Assembly: GCF_047511655.1 (NCBI RefSeq)
Contig: NC_133402.1
Coordinates: 61,446,951-61,510,950, forward strand
Direction: 5' to 3'
Source of the DNA: Castor canadensis
Taxonomy: Eukaryota; Chordata; Mammalia; Rodentia; Castoridae
DNA: 64,000 nt
Position 1 is the stretch's first letter; each line of letters opens with the position of its first letter. The translations under genes were made by a program, and so were the position numbers. This document shows, piece after piece, positions 47,319 to 59,070 of this stretch. A model generated the notes under the pieces. The model was not told the origin of the DNA, did no database searches, and was given only the letters and a program-made list of their open reading frames with translations.

Positions 47319-48439
47319 CCAGCCTGAGGAGTTAACAGGCCTGGGCTTACAGGCTGCAGGACTCAGGAAGCCTGATGACCTGCCTCTATTGAAGGTGTGC
47401 TGTGTAGGATGAGGACCAGAGCTGGAAGAAGCAGAGTCAATGTAGCTTGTGTCCTAGTCACAGGCATGGGACTGTCTGTGAATGATGACCACAGACGCAC
47501 TCTGCATTCAGTGGGTGAGGTGGAGAAAGGTGGGGAAGGGCCTACATGGTGCAGAGTCTGGGTGTTACAGTCATGATTCTAAGAAGTTTATTGGTTGCTT
47601 CTGAGAGTGAGGAGGCCAAGAAGAAGCCTGAGAGGAAACTGTCCTCTGCCATTTCATTGAAACCGTCAGCATCTTTATAGACACAGGGATGGAATGAAAG
47701 TGACGGAGGAGATGAGGTGGCTGATGGGAATCTTCCCTTCTACTTGGTAGAGAAAGTGTGTGCCCATTGGCACAGTTGGATGTCCGTCAACATTGTCCCT
47801 TACTGTCATTCATGCTGGTCACTCATATACAATGGAACTCCTGATCCTTCCATCTGTCTGTCCACCCACTTTCGTCTAGCAATGCCCTCACCGTCTCTTT
47901 CTCTTGTCTGGTGACATGAGCTGCTGTCATCTCCTGGGAACAGCAGAGTTTCCAATTGTCCAGGGGCAACTGTAGTTGTTAGGGACTGGGCAAGGCCTGC
48001 AGGACAACAGCCTCCTGGAACCCCAGGCCCCAGAAGTCCCTTATGCCATAGCCTGGAGCCTCAGCCCCTTTGTCCAGCTGAGCAAGACCAGCTTGTGCGG
48101 CAGGTGGCACAGTGCCAGGTCCAAGGCAGCGGGTGGGACCTGCTCTTCCAGGCGCCTCCTGACTCCAGATCCCCGCAGAGGGCTACCTGTGTGTCAGCCT
48201 TTGGGGATGCAGTGGACCAGGTCCCCTGGGGGTCTGAGCATCTTGAGCCAGCCCGTAGCCCCCCGTGTTGTCCATGTTCCACAACCCACTCTTTGTCTCC
48301 ACACAGCCAGCTGCGGGCCAGCCTTTCAGGCACAGCTCAACTTCTTCCTTAGGAAACCTGCCTCGCCCTATCCCCGCCTCCAGGCTGCTTAAGTCACCCT
48401 CATCCTTGTGCTTGCAGTGAGGAAACTATGAGACAGTTC
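47319..48439. other. Intron, unique stretch
   Basis: No recognised repeat or exon. Overlapping frames at 47976-48392 are unsupported. Confidence 0.4.
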
Positions 48440-48720
48440 TTAAACGCACAGAGCACAGGGCTCAGTTCAGAGCAGGCCTGCAGTTCAGCAAGCGTTTTTG
48501 GAACGCCTGTCCCCTGACAGCAGATAGGGAATATAAGCACGAATGAGGCCTGACCTCAGCCCTCCAGGTGACAAACTAGAATACCCCTGCTCAGATATAC
48601 TGTGTGTAGTGTGAGCTTTACAGCAGCAGGAACTAGGCGGCTCAGAGGAGAGTGGTGTGGAAATCTGGAGATTCAGGATGGCCTTCCTGGAGGAGGTGAC
48701 TCCTAGGATCATTTGTAGAC
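48440..48720 (-). mobile_element. L2 fragment (antisense)
   Basis: AATATAAGCACGAATGAGGC, CTCAGCCCTCCAGGTGACAA and GGCCTTCCTGGAGGAGGTGA fit the antisense L2 3' UTR. Confidence 0.7.
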
Positions 48721-49295
48721 TCAGTCAGTTTGGGGGCACAGAGAATAGTTGCAAGCTACCAGAAGAATGTGGGTGAGAAGCATGGTAGGTGGGGGCTCTG
48801 AGCAGCTCAGAACAATGGGATGGGGTCGCGGTCAGCTGGGGAAATGTCTCACCCTGCCCCATGCCTCAGACATGCCTGGGATGGACTGGCACTGCATCCT
48901 GGTGACTCGGGGAGGCACAAACAGCACAGGGCCATCTCAGCAAGCTGAACTAACGGGCAAGGCTGAGCGCCCACGTGCCAGAGGAAGGAGCAGATAAGGT
49001 CTTTCTGGGCAGAAGGTCTCATTCTGGTCCTTACACCCAACTTCATCTATGGCTTCAAACCACAGCTTCCTGAGTCCGTGTGTGGTCATTCCGACCCAAC
49101 TACTTGGTTCCCAAGTGAAGCCTCACCCATGTGCTTGCAGATAAGCCAGGGACATCAGGAACCCATGGAGTCCCTAACATGGAAATGTGTGTGCATTTCT
49201 CTATACATAGGATACGTGTCACATGTGCCTACTATAAATATATGTGCATACCATGTGGTGGGTTTTGAAACCAATATAGACATTTATAGAAAAAC
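48721..49295. other. Intron, unique stretch
   Basis: No recognised repeat or exon. Confidence 0.4.
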
Positions 49296-49630
49296 AAATA
49301 AAGGCGAGGTGGCTCACGACTGTAATTGCAGCTACTCAGAAGGTGGTGATTAGGAGGATCATGGTTTAAGGCCAGCTCAGGCAAAAAAGTTGGAGAGACT
49401 TCATCTCAACAAAAAAAGCTGTGGCATGGGGCTGTCATCTCAGCTACACAGGAGGCCATGGGTAGGAGGGCCTCAGTCCAGGCTGGCAAGACACCTCTAA
49501 AAAATAACCAAAGTGATGTAGGGCGGGGGGAGTGGCTCAAATGGTAGAGCACCTGCCGAGCAAGCATGAGGCTCTGAGTTCAAACCCCAGTACCACAAAA
49601 AAGTAAATGAATAAAAATGAAAAATAAAAA
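49296..49630 (+). mobile_element. Three-part B1-B1-ID SINE
   Basis: GAGGTGGCTCACGACTGTAA (B1 unit 1), GTCATCTCAGCTACACAGGA (B1 unit 2), then AGTGGCTCAAATGGTAGAGC and GTTCAAACCCCAGTACCACA (ID unit) and an A-rich tail. The best-preserved three-part copy in the window. Confidence 0.9.
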
Positions 49631-49799
49631 AAAAAGCACTCATTCACACCATTCCCTCCATCCCCAGAGAAAACTGTGACATTCTGACGTCTCCTCAACA
49701 CAGCACATTGCTGTGTATTGGCAGACTGGCAAGTGATTGTTTTTCCTTCACGCAAAGAGGGTCATATCAGTGCCTGGTGACTTGGTTCATTCCCTTCCT

Positions 49800-50640
49800 T
49801 TAATTTGTCTTTGGACTTTTTCCATTCTTTTTTGCTGGGGTAGAATATTCCACAGCATGGATGTCTCATTCTCTTCTGGATTTTTTGTTGTTGTTGTTAT
49901 TTCACACAGCACTACAGTGACTCTCCTTGGCTATGCATCTCTGGGGGACTGGGTGACATTTTGGGCTAGACTCTAAGGTTAGAGTAGTGAGATGGGGGAC
50001 ACAACCATAGGAAACTCATGCCACTCGTTCCTGCTGTCCCCTCTCACCTCAACCAGTGAGTGGAAGGGTCAGGTTTCTCGATCCTTGGCAAATTACATGT
50101 TATCATTCAGACTTGATCTTCCAGTCTGGTCAGGGGGAAAATGATACCCCATTGGTTGTTTGGTTTTTTGCTTTGGTTTCCGTTGTTTGCGTTTTTTGGT
50201 TTGCGTTGTTTATGATTTGGTTGGTTAGTTGGTTAGAGTTTTTTTGTTCATTTGTTTGTTTTGCTTTTTGAAACAGAGTCTCACTGTATAGCCCAGGCAG
50301 GCCTTCAGCTCAAAATCCTCTGTTTCAGCCTCCCAAGTGCTGGGATTACAGACATGCACCGCCATCCTTAGCACTATTAGTTGTTTTATTTTGTATTTCT
50401 TTAGTTACAAGTAAATTTGAGCATATTTTTGTATGTTTTTGGCCACTGGCATTTATTTTTCTGTAATTAAGCCTGTTCATATCCCTTAATGAAATTTTCA
50501 ATTATGGGCTCTTGTGTAGTTTGGGTATTAACCATTTCTCTGGTATACATGTTACAAATAGTTTTCTCTGGGTGTATGATTGTCTTTTATTCTTGTTTAT
50601 GGCATCTGTTTGCTAAAGGGAGGCTTTAAATATTTGCACA
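49800..50640 (-). mobile_element. Ancient L1 fragment (antisense), interrupted by a B1
   Basis: GGGTAGAATATTCCACAGCA, TTTGTATTTCTTTAGTTACA, GCCTGTTCATATCCCTTAAT and ATGTTACAAATAGTTTTCTC follow the antisense L1 ORF2 3' region. Confidence 0.65.
50150..50372 (-). mobile_element. B1-type SINE, minus strand, with long T/G-rich tail
   Basis: AACAGAGTCTCACTGTATAG and CCTCCCAAGTGCTGGGATTA are the reverse B1. The T/G-rich stretch 50150-50262 is probably its expanded tail. Confidence 0.85.
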
Positions 50641-51547
50641 GATGAGATGAGGGAATTTAAGCTGATTTAGACTAGCATTTGCTTGCTGCTTTAGCTATTG
50701 CTCGGATGTGTGCATACACGATAGTGATTTAAAAACCTTCCAGAAGTTGAGCGGGTCCATGGTCACAATTATTTGCCTGCATTTTCTTCAATAGGTGGAT
50801 GTTGAAAGTGTGATTGTTATTGGACAGGGAGTTCTAGAAAATCTGATCTACAAAGACAGTCCCCAAGTGTGGAAAAATTGGGGACCCCTGAGACAGAAGC
50901 TGCCCGTGGAGGGACAGATGGCTGCTCATGGAGGGACAGATGGTTGGGGCAGCCCCAAGGTGCCATCCTTGCAAGCTAGCAGCCAGAAGAACAAAGAGAG
51001 CCTCTGCTAGGGTCTGCTTATTACGGCTCACAAGGAAAAGAAAATGTATCCACCCATCGCTGTCCTCATTGATGCTGGTCACATGTCACCCTGCCAGAGG
51101 GCAGAGACACTGTGAATTGCCTCATGAAGGGGGGCTCCGTGGCAAAAAGAGGGGTAACTGATCGCAAGACCCGCAGTGGACACCAGGAGACAGTAGTGGG
51201 AAGAGCTGGCCTGGGGTGGAGGGGTGAGCAGGAGCCAGGATTCAGTCCACCACAGGTGTGCGTCTTGGACCTTGGCTCTCTTCTGTGAAGTGGTCTCATG
51301 AGGACGAGGAGCAAATGCCTGTGGTCAGGCACGGTTCGATGACATTAAGTGAGGTGTGTAAGAAACCCACGACTAGCATTTAGCAGGCATTCAATGGATG
51401 ATGGTTTTCCTGCTCGTCCTTGTGACGACGAGGTAACAGGATTACAGAAAGTTAGCGTGTTCTCCCTTCACTGTCCCTGGGGGCCAGTGTCTCTGGGAGA
51501 CCCCTAGGTGGCTCAGTGAGAAGAGAGAAGCGGTGGAGCACAGTGGG
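50641..51547. other. Intron, unique stretch
   Basis: No recognised repeat. A near-exact GGAGGGACAGATGG motif is repeated at about 50909 and 50932 (period 23-24 bp). Confidence 0.4.
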
Positions 51548-51625
51548 GCAGTACTGGAGTTTGAACTCAGGGCTTTGGGCTTAAAGGCAATCACTTTACC
51601 GCATGAGCCACACAGGCCACACTTC
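51548..51625 (-). mobile_element. ID-like SINE, minus strand, diverged
   Basis: GTACTGGAGTTTGAACTCAG and TACCGCATGAGCC match the reverse ID unit; it lies about 150 bp before the PXYLP1 exon at 51775. Confidence 0.75.
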
Positions 51626-51774
51626 TCGAGTGGGACGCTAACTTGCCACATGGAGGTCCTCCTGACTCTGAAGGCAGGAACAGTTACTGGCAGTGGCACT
51701 CAGCCCCCTTTGCTTTGCTGAGCAAGGCCTGGCACCTCAGTGACTGCATTGTCCTGACCTCTGCTGTCCTGCAG

Positions 51775-51933
51775 TCCACCTGATCCCCGTGTCAGCAGCT
51801 AAGGATGGAGTGAGCAGCAAGAGTCGCAAGCGACTCATGCCCAACCCGGTGACGGAGCCCCCTGTGACGGACCCAGTCTATGAAGCGCTTCTGTATTGCA
51901 ACATCCCAAGTATGGCCGAGCGCAGCATGGAAG
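51775..51933 (+). CDS. PXYLP1: PXYLP1 coding exon 2 (residues 27-80, stem region)
   Basis: The acceptor is CTGTCCTGCAG at 51774 and the donor GAAG|GTAGGC at 51934. Reading in the frame set by the previous exon gives F27 H L I P V S, then a Lys/Arg/Ser-rich stretch (about 39-46) and a Pro-rich PVTEPPVTDPVYEALLYC segment ending SMEG. This is the lumenal stem and the start of the catalytic region of PXYLP1. The linker (SAAKDGV) appears to differ from human, as I remember it, by a few substitutions; the rest is nearly identical. The exon is 159 bp, phase 1 on both sides, so skipping it would keep the frame. Confidence 0.95.
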
Positions 51934-52492
51934 GTAGGCCTCACTGTGCTGCCCCTCTTGGCCCTTGGAGCCTGGGACTCCATGCCTCTGGGGGCTAGCG
52001 ACATTCCCTTGCTCCATCAAATTTTGCTTTTTCTGACCATGAATGGTGTGCAATCTTGATCTATTTATGCCCTGCCACGTTCCAGGAAGGATTTAAAATG
52101 AAAGTCATTGTAACCAGGATTTCTGCGGGCATCCCCCTGTCTGGCACATAAGAGAGGCCACGTTAGAAGTCACCCCCGTATCTCACTGGTTTTCAGCCTC
52201 CAGCCATAGCCCACAAACCTCCCTGGTACTTCCAGGACACCTGGGATATACCCAGCCCTCTCCTGTGCCTCTGTCCCACCTTGGGGCTCTTTGGCTGGGG
52301 CCTCACCCAGCATAACAGCCATTCCCACAGCTTAGACTCCTTGCAGCCACTCTGCAACCTGTGGTGGCCATCATGACCTGCTCCTATGATTCCCAGCAAG
52401 GGCACAACCAGGTCCCCCCACCCCACTCCCCCAACCCCTTCTAAAATACTTAGGCTAGCGATGATGACCACTGGTGTGCTTCTCTCCCTCAG
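51934..52492. other. Short intron between PXYLP1 coding exons 2 and 3
   Basis: 559 bp, GT-AG, no recognised repeat. Confidence 0.8.
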
Positions 52493-52619
52493 GTCACGCC
52501 CCCCATCACTTTAAGCTGGTCTCTGTGCACGTGTTCATCCGCCACGGAGACAGGTACCCGCTGTACACCATTCCCAAAACAAAGCGGCCAGAAGTTGACT
52601 GTACTCTGGTGGCTAACAG
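52493..52619 (+). CDS. PXYLP1: PXYLP1 coding exon 3 (RHGDR catalytic motif)
   Basis: The acceptor is CTCTCCCTCAG at 52492 and the donor AACAG|GTAAAT at 52620; 127 bp, phase 1 in and phase 2 out. It encodes residues 80-121. At residues 96-100 stands RHGDR, the signature of the histidine acid phosphatase (branch 2) superfamily. H97 is the nucleophile that takes the phosphoryl group and the flanking arginines bind phosphate. The exon follows the previous one after an intron of only 559 bp. Conservation with the known mammalian protein is almost complete (VHVFIRHGDRYPLY). Confidence 0.96.
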
Positions 52620-53654
52620 GTAAATTGCACTTTTCCTTAAAAGTCCTTTTCAGGAATCTGCCATGTCCTGTACAAGCTACTGGCGAGCACACTGTTTGGA
52701 GGAGCCCAACTATCAGGTCCTTCTCAGTCTGGCATCAGAGACCATCGTCCCCTGACCCACAGAGGTGGGGACATCTGCTCCAAGTAACACAGCAGCCACA
52801 CTAACGCTGGAGCCCAGGACTGTATGAAGCCCATTCTCCCACCCCGCTGTTCTTCAGCTTGAGAACACCAGGGCATGCGACAGTGAGCACTTTAGTAACC
52901 CAAGCTCAGCTGATCATAGGGGCAACAGACAGGTTCCTGGGTCTCTCTGAGCTCCCTCCCCCTCATTAACCCCCTCCCCCGGAAATGGGGGTTCCAGTGC
53001 TCACCACACAGGACTGGGGTGAGGAATAAGTGAGATGATTCCGGGGAGGGTGTGTTTGCAACTGCAAAGCTCTGTGACTGTAAAATAGTATCTCAACCGT
53101 TTAATTGTTCACAGCAGTAGAGACCTGGTCGTGGTTGAGAACCTTTAGGATAAAAAATAACGGAGCAGAGTGTGGAAATTGCGTGTATAGAAATGGCACA
53201 GTCATTTAGAAGCTCAGTTAGCAATAAAATGATGGGCCCAGCCTCAGCCAGCCTGGAATCCCTCATGGAGATTGCTGGATGAGGTCAGGAGATGCAGGAA
53301 GGCACTCAGGGGGACAATGTCACTTTGATGGAATGTTCCTGGAGTGCCAGCCCGCCTGGGCAGGGCCAGCCTGGCAGAACCAAGGATTTCCTCAGGGCAC
53401 CCCAGGCTGTTCTGGGATGGTCTGGAGTTTCAGACTCATGCATCTCACTCAGGCCTTCTCATTTTATGTACAAATGTCACAAGGCTTTCATGCTCTCTCT
53501 CTCTCTCTCTGACTCTCTCTCTCACATGCTGGACATCAAAGCGGGCAGCTGGGGGAATTTGTGTCTTCTTTCTTGAGGGTCTTGTGGTTGGAAAATGCCT
53601 AAGCTGAGTCCAGCCCATGTCAGAGGACCCCATGGACACATCCCCTCCCTCCAG
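52620..53654. other. Intron, unique stretch
   Basis: Contains a (CT)n patch at about 53492-53523; otherwise no repeat or exon recognised. Confidence 0.45.
53492..53523. repeat. (CT)n microsatellite, interrupted
   Basis: CTCTCTCT run with one GA interruption. Confidence 0.9.
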
Positions 53655-53828
53655 GCTGATCCCTTTCTAAAATTATCACTGAGATCCATTGCTCCCCAGT
53701 ACCCCACTTCTTGCCAGAACCCACCCTTTGTGCCTTTGCACCTGCCATGCCTCCCTGTCCCCCATCTCTGTTTGATCCCCTCTATAGCTCCCTCCTCCAG
53801 GAAGCCTTCCTGGTACACTAGGGTGGCT
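53655..53828 (+). mobile_element. L2 fragment
   Basis: CCTTTGCACCTGCCATGCCT and TCCTCCAGGAAGCCTTCCTG follow the sense L2 3' region. Confidence 0.65.
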
Positions 53829-54943
53829 CTGTGACTGTATTGGGCCTGACAATGCCTAATACCCACTGCAAAGGGGGGGTTAGGGAGGTATATGGGAAGG
53901 GTGTCAGAAGTAGCAAGATCAGAGTCACTGTATTTAAAACCCAGCCTCGGCTGGCCTTAGGGGTGGAACTGTGGAGGCTTCTTATAGTACTGGGTGTTAA
54001 CCCCTTTGTTTCTGGACCCTGGGGACAGCTGGAGCTTATGGGTGGGAGAGGGCAGCTCAGAGAAGTGGCACAAAAGGCTTTCAGTATGTTCCCAGCTGAC
54101 ACAGTTCTGCCATTGCCCACCGCTGGACATCAGTCCTTTGAACAGCTCACTGGGCCCCTGAGCCAGGCCAACACAGGTGGCTTCAGGGACAAGCCACCCC
54201 TGGGGCCTGCTCCCCAGACTCTAGAGGGGCTTCATATTCCCAGCAGGGAGAACTTAACCAGCTCAGTTCAAAGTGCTCCCTGGTACACATTGCACCATGA
54301 GGCTGTCTTCCCATCAGGCTTGTCTCTGCCCTTCCCAGACAGGCTCCTCAAAGCCTGGATGCTCCCTGTGTCACCAGGCCCAGCACAGAGCATGGCATAT
54401 AGCAGTTGCTGGGCTGCGTGGTTTGCAGAATGAATCCAGGGGCTCAGTGAGAGCCACAGGACATGACTGTCTGTGATGTGTCCCTGTCGTGCACCTCCTG
54501 GTAGAGTTAAGCCTTGACCTCAGAAGCCCCAGAAGTCTTTGCAGTCTATCTGACAGCAAATCAAATCCTTTCTCAGAGCTTCTGCATAGGGACAGTACGA
54601 CACCCTGTGAGGTCTACATAAGATGACAGAACCAAGCACTGTGCTTGGTCCACCCTGAGCCCAATAAGCCATAAGGAGCCTGGAGGCCACTGGGGCACAG
54701 CCTCTTCTCCTCTCCCCTATGAGGCCAGACCAGGTCCTAGAGCCTTCATGCTGTCACCATAATGGTAAGATCTTCTATGGGGACATTTTTGGAGATCCCA
54801 TTTGAGAGGCTCAGTTCTGAGGACCAGTTGCCCTGGTTGCCTCTCTCCTTGTCCTTGGTCTAGTTTTATTTGAGTGACCATTCTGTTTGTAGGAGCCATT
54901 TTAAATCCATTGTGGAAGAAGGCAGAGTGTGGGTGTTTAATTA
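53829..54943. other. Intron, mostly unique
   Basis: The 200-codon frame at 53831-54433 lies entirely in intron and crosses a possible L2-like 3' end (CATGGCATATAGCAGTTGCT, GCAGAATGAATCCAGG at about 54390-54440); it is not called as a gene. Confidence 0.45.
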
Positions 54944-55233
54944 CAGTGGCTCCCCCATTATCCAAGATTTCTCTCTCCGTGGTTTCTGTGGTTTTCTGTG
55001 GTCACCAGTTATCTGTGGTTACCAGCAGCCTAAGAAGATTAAATAGAAGATTCCAGAAATAAACGGAGACTACACTCACATAACTGGAGTATGGTGTGTG
55101 GCTCTAAATGTTGCGTTTTATTCTGGGTTATTGCTTTTAGTCTCTTACTGTGCCTCGCTTACAGATTAAGCATTACCATGGGTGTGTAGGGTCATCTTGG
55201 AACGTGCCCCCCGCAGATAAGGGGCACTTACTC
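54944..55233. mobile_element. Tigger-type MITE with TA target duplication
   Basis: Starts CAGTGGCTCCCCCATTATCC after TA (54942-54943) and ends CCGCAGATAAGGGGCACTTA then CTC before TA (55234-55235). TTCCAGAAATAAACGGAGAC matches the Tigger-derived interior. It has no transposase. Confidence 0.82.
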
Positions 55234-56257
55234 TACTTAATGTCATTTAATTAGTTCCCTCTGGAAGCCAGAAAGAGCTGGCTTGTCACTGTAAATGATT
55301 ATTTAGAAAAAGAGTAGGAACACAGTTCATGGACCAGCTGTGAGGGCCACCAACCGCCCTGGGATGGTGGCATTTTGGTTCACAGCAGTGTTTGCTGTCT
55401 TCCCAGCTGCTACTTCAGCTCATAAATCACTAATTTTGTGACCTCCTGCTAGGTGGCAAGGTCTAGAAGACGCCCGCTACGGTAGACCACCTTACGTGCA
55501 GTTTTGATCAAACGCAGTCCAAAAAAATGATTTGTTTTTGTAAGATTCAAAAGAAATTTCAAAACCAAAAATTGTAAATTCCCCTGTGTGCACCACGCAG
55601 CTCTGTGGAAGCTGAGACACTCTGGGTCAGTCCTGCCTTGTCATCAGTTGTGTTTAAAGTCGTGTCATGATCTGCTGAGTGTTCCCTGCCCTTCTTCACT
55701 GGGCGACAGTCTGCCTCCCCACAAGCAAATGGTGCCCCCAAAGCAAGGTAAAAGTGAGTGTACTTAATGGAAGTGACAATTCGAGATTTGTTGAATGGCA
55801 GCTTGTCTTTAATGGTGTCAGTATGGGAAAAATGAATCAAGCATCTTCAGTGTTCAAGGTAAACAGCATGAAATAAGATCTAGTTTCTGGTGACCAGCGT
55901 TAATTTTTGTGACAATAACGTACCCTACTCCACGCGGTTTCAGGTTAATGGTCAGACCTTCTTTCATGTGGTTTGGGGAAATTTGAGTGATTTTAGAGAA
56001 CTGGACTGCACGCATCCTGAGTGTGCACAGGTTTTCCCTCAATGGTGGCCTCCCTGGAACCGTAGACCCCCGGATATCTGGGGTCTGCTTTACTCTAGCC
56101 CAGATCCGGGAAGGTCTGGGCGGGCAGGTGAGCAGTGTGAGCTCAGTCAGCAGAGTCAGGTGTCCCCAAGTCCGTTGCCTCCAAGGTCCTGTCCACAGCA
56201 CCACCTCCCAGGACTCGTAGTGGAAGCTGCCTCTCCATGAATGCCCGGCTAGTTGAA
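55234..56257. other. Intron, unique stretch
   Basis: No recognised repeat or exon. Confidence 0.4.
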
Positions 56258-56560
56258 ATATTCCTTTCGTCCAGCATTTATTCAACAAATTTGTTTCATG
56301 TTCCTTCCATGTGCCAGGAGCTGTCTGCCGCAGGTGCCTGGTTCACGAGTCAAGAGGTGGCACGTGAGCAGACACATAAGTGAAGTGGAGGAGCCAGCCC
56401 CGTGGAGGCCCAGGGGCACAGTATCCCAGAAGTAGAGAGCAGCAAGTGCAAGAGGCCTGGGCCTGGCAGATCAGGCGTGCACGGGGAACAAGAGGACCAG
56501 TGTGTGGCCAGCCTGGGGGAAAAGGAAATGAAGGGTGTCTAAAGCCTCACAGAAGGCAGC
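56258..56560 (-). mobile_element. L2 fragment (antisense)
   Basis: AGCATTTATTCAACAAATTT, CTTCCATGTGCCAGGAGCTG and GAGAGCAGCAAGTGCAAGAG fit the antisense L2 3' end. Confidence 0.7.
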
Positions 56561-57099
56561 TGTCCTGCACTCAGGGAGCCACACATCCCAGGATAGCCGG
56601 GCCTGGTTCGTGCTCAGTGAACAGCCAGCATGGGCAGCAGAGAAAGAAGGAAATAGAAGAAGAAGTAGAAGTGGCTTTGGTCCCACAGCCGAGGACATGA
56701 AGCAGAAGAGGGACAGCCTGACTCAGCTCGGGGTGGGGAGGGGAAGGAGGCTGCAGGTCAGGGAGGCCATGAGAAAGGTGCTGAAGGGGTCCCCAGAAGC
56801 AAGTAAGGTACAGCTGATGAGAAATGGTCCTGTGAGTGGTGAGGCCAATCTGGACTACATGGGATGCTGGACAGCTTGATACACTGGGGTCCTCAAAGTT
56901 CATTTCACAGGTTTGAGTGTAGAGTGAAAAATAGGTCATCATCAAACACTGTGGTGGGAGTATAGGCTCCAGGCACAAAGGGATGAAATGAGGACTTCCT
57001 CTGACAGCCATGATGCTGAGTGGATTGGAAGCTGGTGACTCTGTGTGCTGTTTGGCGGTAGTGATGCAGAGGAGGCTTCACTCAGAGTCCTAAAAATGG

Positions 57100-57512
57100 C
57101 CTCCAGAGTCTTCTTGCTCTTCCTTATCCCCTTACCTGTCTGGCCCCTCCTGCCACTTTGCTTACCCTCAGGTGCTCCACTTCAGCCACTGTGCCCCCAG
57201 CTCTACCTTCTGCACTCAGGCCACTCCTGCCTCAGGGCCTTTGCACTGCCTATCTCCTCTCTACAGAAGGTGCTTCCTACAGAGAGCTTTATGGCTGATT
57301 TCTCACCTCCTTCAAGGTCACCTTCTTAATAAGGCCTGCTTAGAATACGCTAGTTAAAATGATTGCTTCTTGTTTCCCTGGGCTAGAATGTAAGCTCCCT
57401 TCATGAGGGTAGGGATTTTATTTGTTCTTGAGCACTGCTGCTACATCCCAAGTGCCCAGGATCAAGCCTGGCACATGGAGGAGTATGACAAATACTTGAA
57501 TGAAGAAGTGAT
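57100..57512 (+). mobile_element. L2 3' end fragment
   Basis: CCTGCCTCAGGGCCTTTGCA, AGGTCACCTTCTTAATAAGG, AGAATGTAAGCTCCCTTCAT and CAAGCCTGGCACATGGAGGA are a nearly continuous sense L2 3' region. Confidence 0.85.
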
Positions 57513-58390
57513 GGAGGCAGGACTCAGAGAGCAACAGCAGGGGCAGAGGGGGCAGAACTTAGAGAAGGTCAGGTGGGACCACTAGGACCCATGACAGGGT
57601 GGCCAGGAATGTGAGAAGGGTCTGTGCCCAGGTTTCTGATGGGGTGTCTACTGATGGTGCTGCCCCTCCCTCGGATCCAGAGCACAGAAAACATGAGGGA
57701 GGGAGGTCGTGGCTCAGGTTTAGCACTACCTGTGAGCCGTCTTCAACATTCAGGTTACAGTACTGCTGGGCAGGGGACTCAGAGGACTGACTTCCCCGAT
57801 GACAAGAGACTCAGCTGAGACTCGAGCATATAGACGGCAGCTGAGGACGTGTGGCTCAGAACCTGTTGGCTGAGGACCGAGCCTAGAGGAATCCCAACAG
57901 GGACCAGGCACAGAGGCAAAAGAGGATCCCAGGAGATGAAGTAGCAGCCCTGGAAGGAGTCAGGACAGTGGTTTTGAACAGCCAAGGGAAATGGGGTGCT
58001 CAGTCACCCCACGTAAAGAAGCAAAAAGGTCCAGAGGCCAAAGACTGAGAAAAGTATCCTGGGCTTCTCTTTAGAATTTTATTTTGTTGACATTGGAAAT
58101 AATAAATCTTCTTTAACAGGTGTAAGTTTGTGAAGTGTGACGTGAGTTCATTTCAGTTTCCAGACAGGTGAGCTTTTTGGAGCTGTGTTTGCTGATAGCT
58201 CTTGCTGGTTTTACACAGAACTCTTCTCTGCCCACCTTAGTGCTCTGGGCAGAGCTCAGAGGTGGCTGGGATCATGGCTGATGCACGCTTCTCTCATGAG
58301 TGTGCAGATGGGCCTTGGGTCCTGTCTCCAGCTTTGTGTCATACCTAGGTACGAACAATGCACATGAAAATGTAAGCAAGAGCTCTGGCA
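57513..58390. other. Intron, unique stretch
   Basis: No recognised repeat or exon. Confidence 0.4.
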
Positions 58391-58589
58391 TAGCAGGGCA
58401 GGTGGCTCCCGCCTGTAATCCCAGCTACTCAGGAGGCAGAGTTCAGGAGGATCCTGGTTCAAAGCCAACCTGGGCAAACAGTTTCAAGACCCTATCTCAA
58501 AAAAAAAAAAAATCACAAAAAAGGGCTGGTAGAGTGGCTCAAGGTGTAGGCCGTGAGTTCAAACCTCAGTACTACCAAAAAAAAAAAAT
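58391..58589 (+). mobile_element. B1-ID two-part SINE with short target duplication
   Basis: CCGCCTGTAATCCCAGCTAC (B1 half) and GGCTGGTAGAGTGGCTCAAG (ID half). CTCTGGCA flanks it at 58383-58390 and 58590-58597. Confidence 0.88.
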
Positions 58590-58689
58590 CTCTGGCAGGA
58601 TGATTTGAAGGCTTCCAATAGTAATATTTTTTATTCTCTTCAATATGGAGGCAGATTTCCAATGAGGACAAAGATAATAATCATTTCTG

Positions 58690-59070
58690 TACTAATTAGG
58701 GTAAGCCTAGGCTGTTGTGACAGTGACTCAAGAGTTCCACCTTAAACAACTGGGAAGTGCTCTCTTCTTTGTGGAAGGTCTGAGAATCAAGAGAGGGCTG
58801 GGGGTTCCTCCAAGTTGTTGCCCCTGCTGTCGTCCAGAAAGCCTGCATATTTGACCTGAGCTGCCACCAGGCCTAACCGTGGCCAAGGCCAAGAAAAAGA
58901 ACATGGGGAGCTGGGCGGGGCTGGGGGGTGGAGCCAAACCCGGAAGTGGCGTGCGTGCTTCCATTCCATTGGTGGACGCTTGGTCACGTGGTTCCAGCGA
59001 ACCTGCAGAACCTCAGAAATGGGATCTAACCGAGTTCCCGGGAAGAAAAAAAGGGATTTCAGTGTATAAT
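58690..59070. mobile_element. Ancient mammalian repeat (unnamed)
   Basis: GGCTGTTGTGACAGTGACTC, GGAAGGTCTGAGAATCAAGA, CATTCCATTGGTGGACGCTT and GTCACGTGGTTCCAGCGAAC follow a widespread old repeat (TCCATTGGTGA..., GTCACATGGCTCCACCTAGC). It explains the GC box, ETS-like, CCAAT and E-box motifs seen here. Confidence 0.5.

Noticed and set aside
53831..54433. 200-codon plus-strand open frame between PXYLP1 exons
   Set aside because: Intronic, no domain, overlaps L2-like sequence and a competing open frame on the other strand.
58900..59010. Promoter-like cluster: GC box, ETS-type CCGGAAG, inverted CCAAT and CACGTG
   Set aside because: The whole segment follows the order of an ancient dispersed repeat, which explains the motifs; no exon or CpG island accompanies it.
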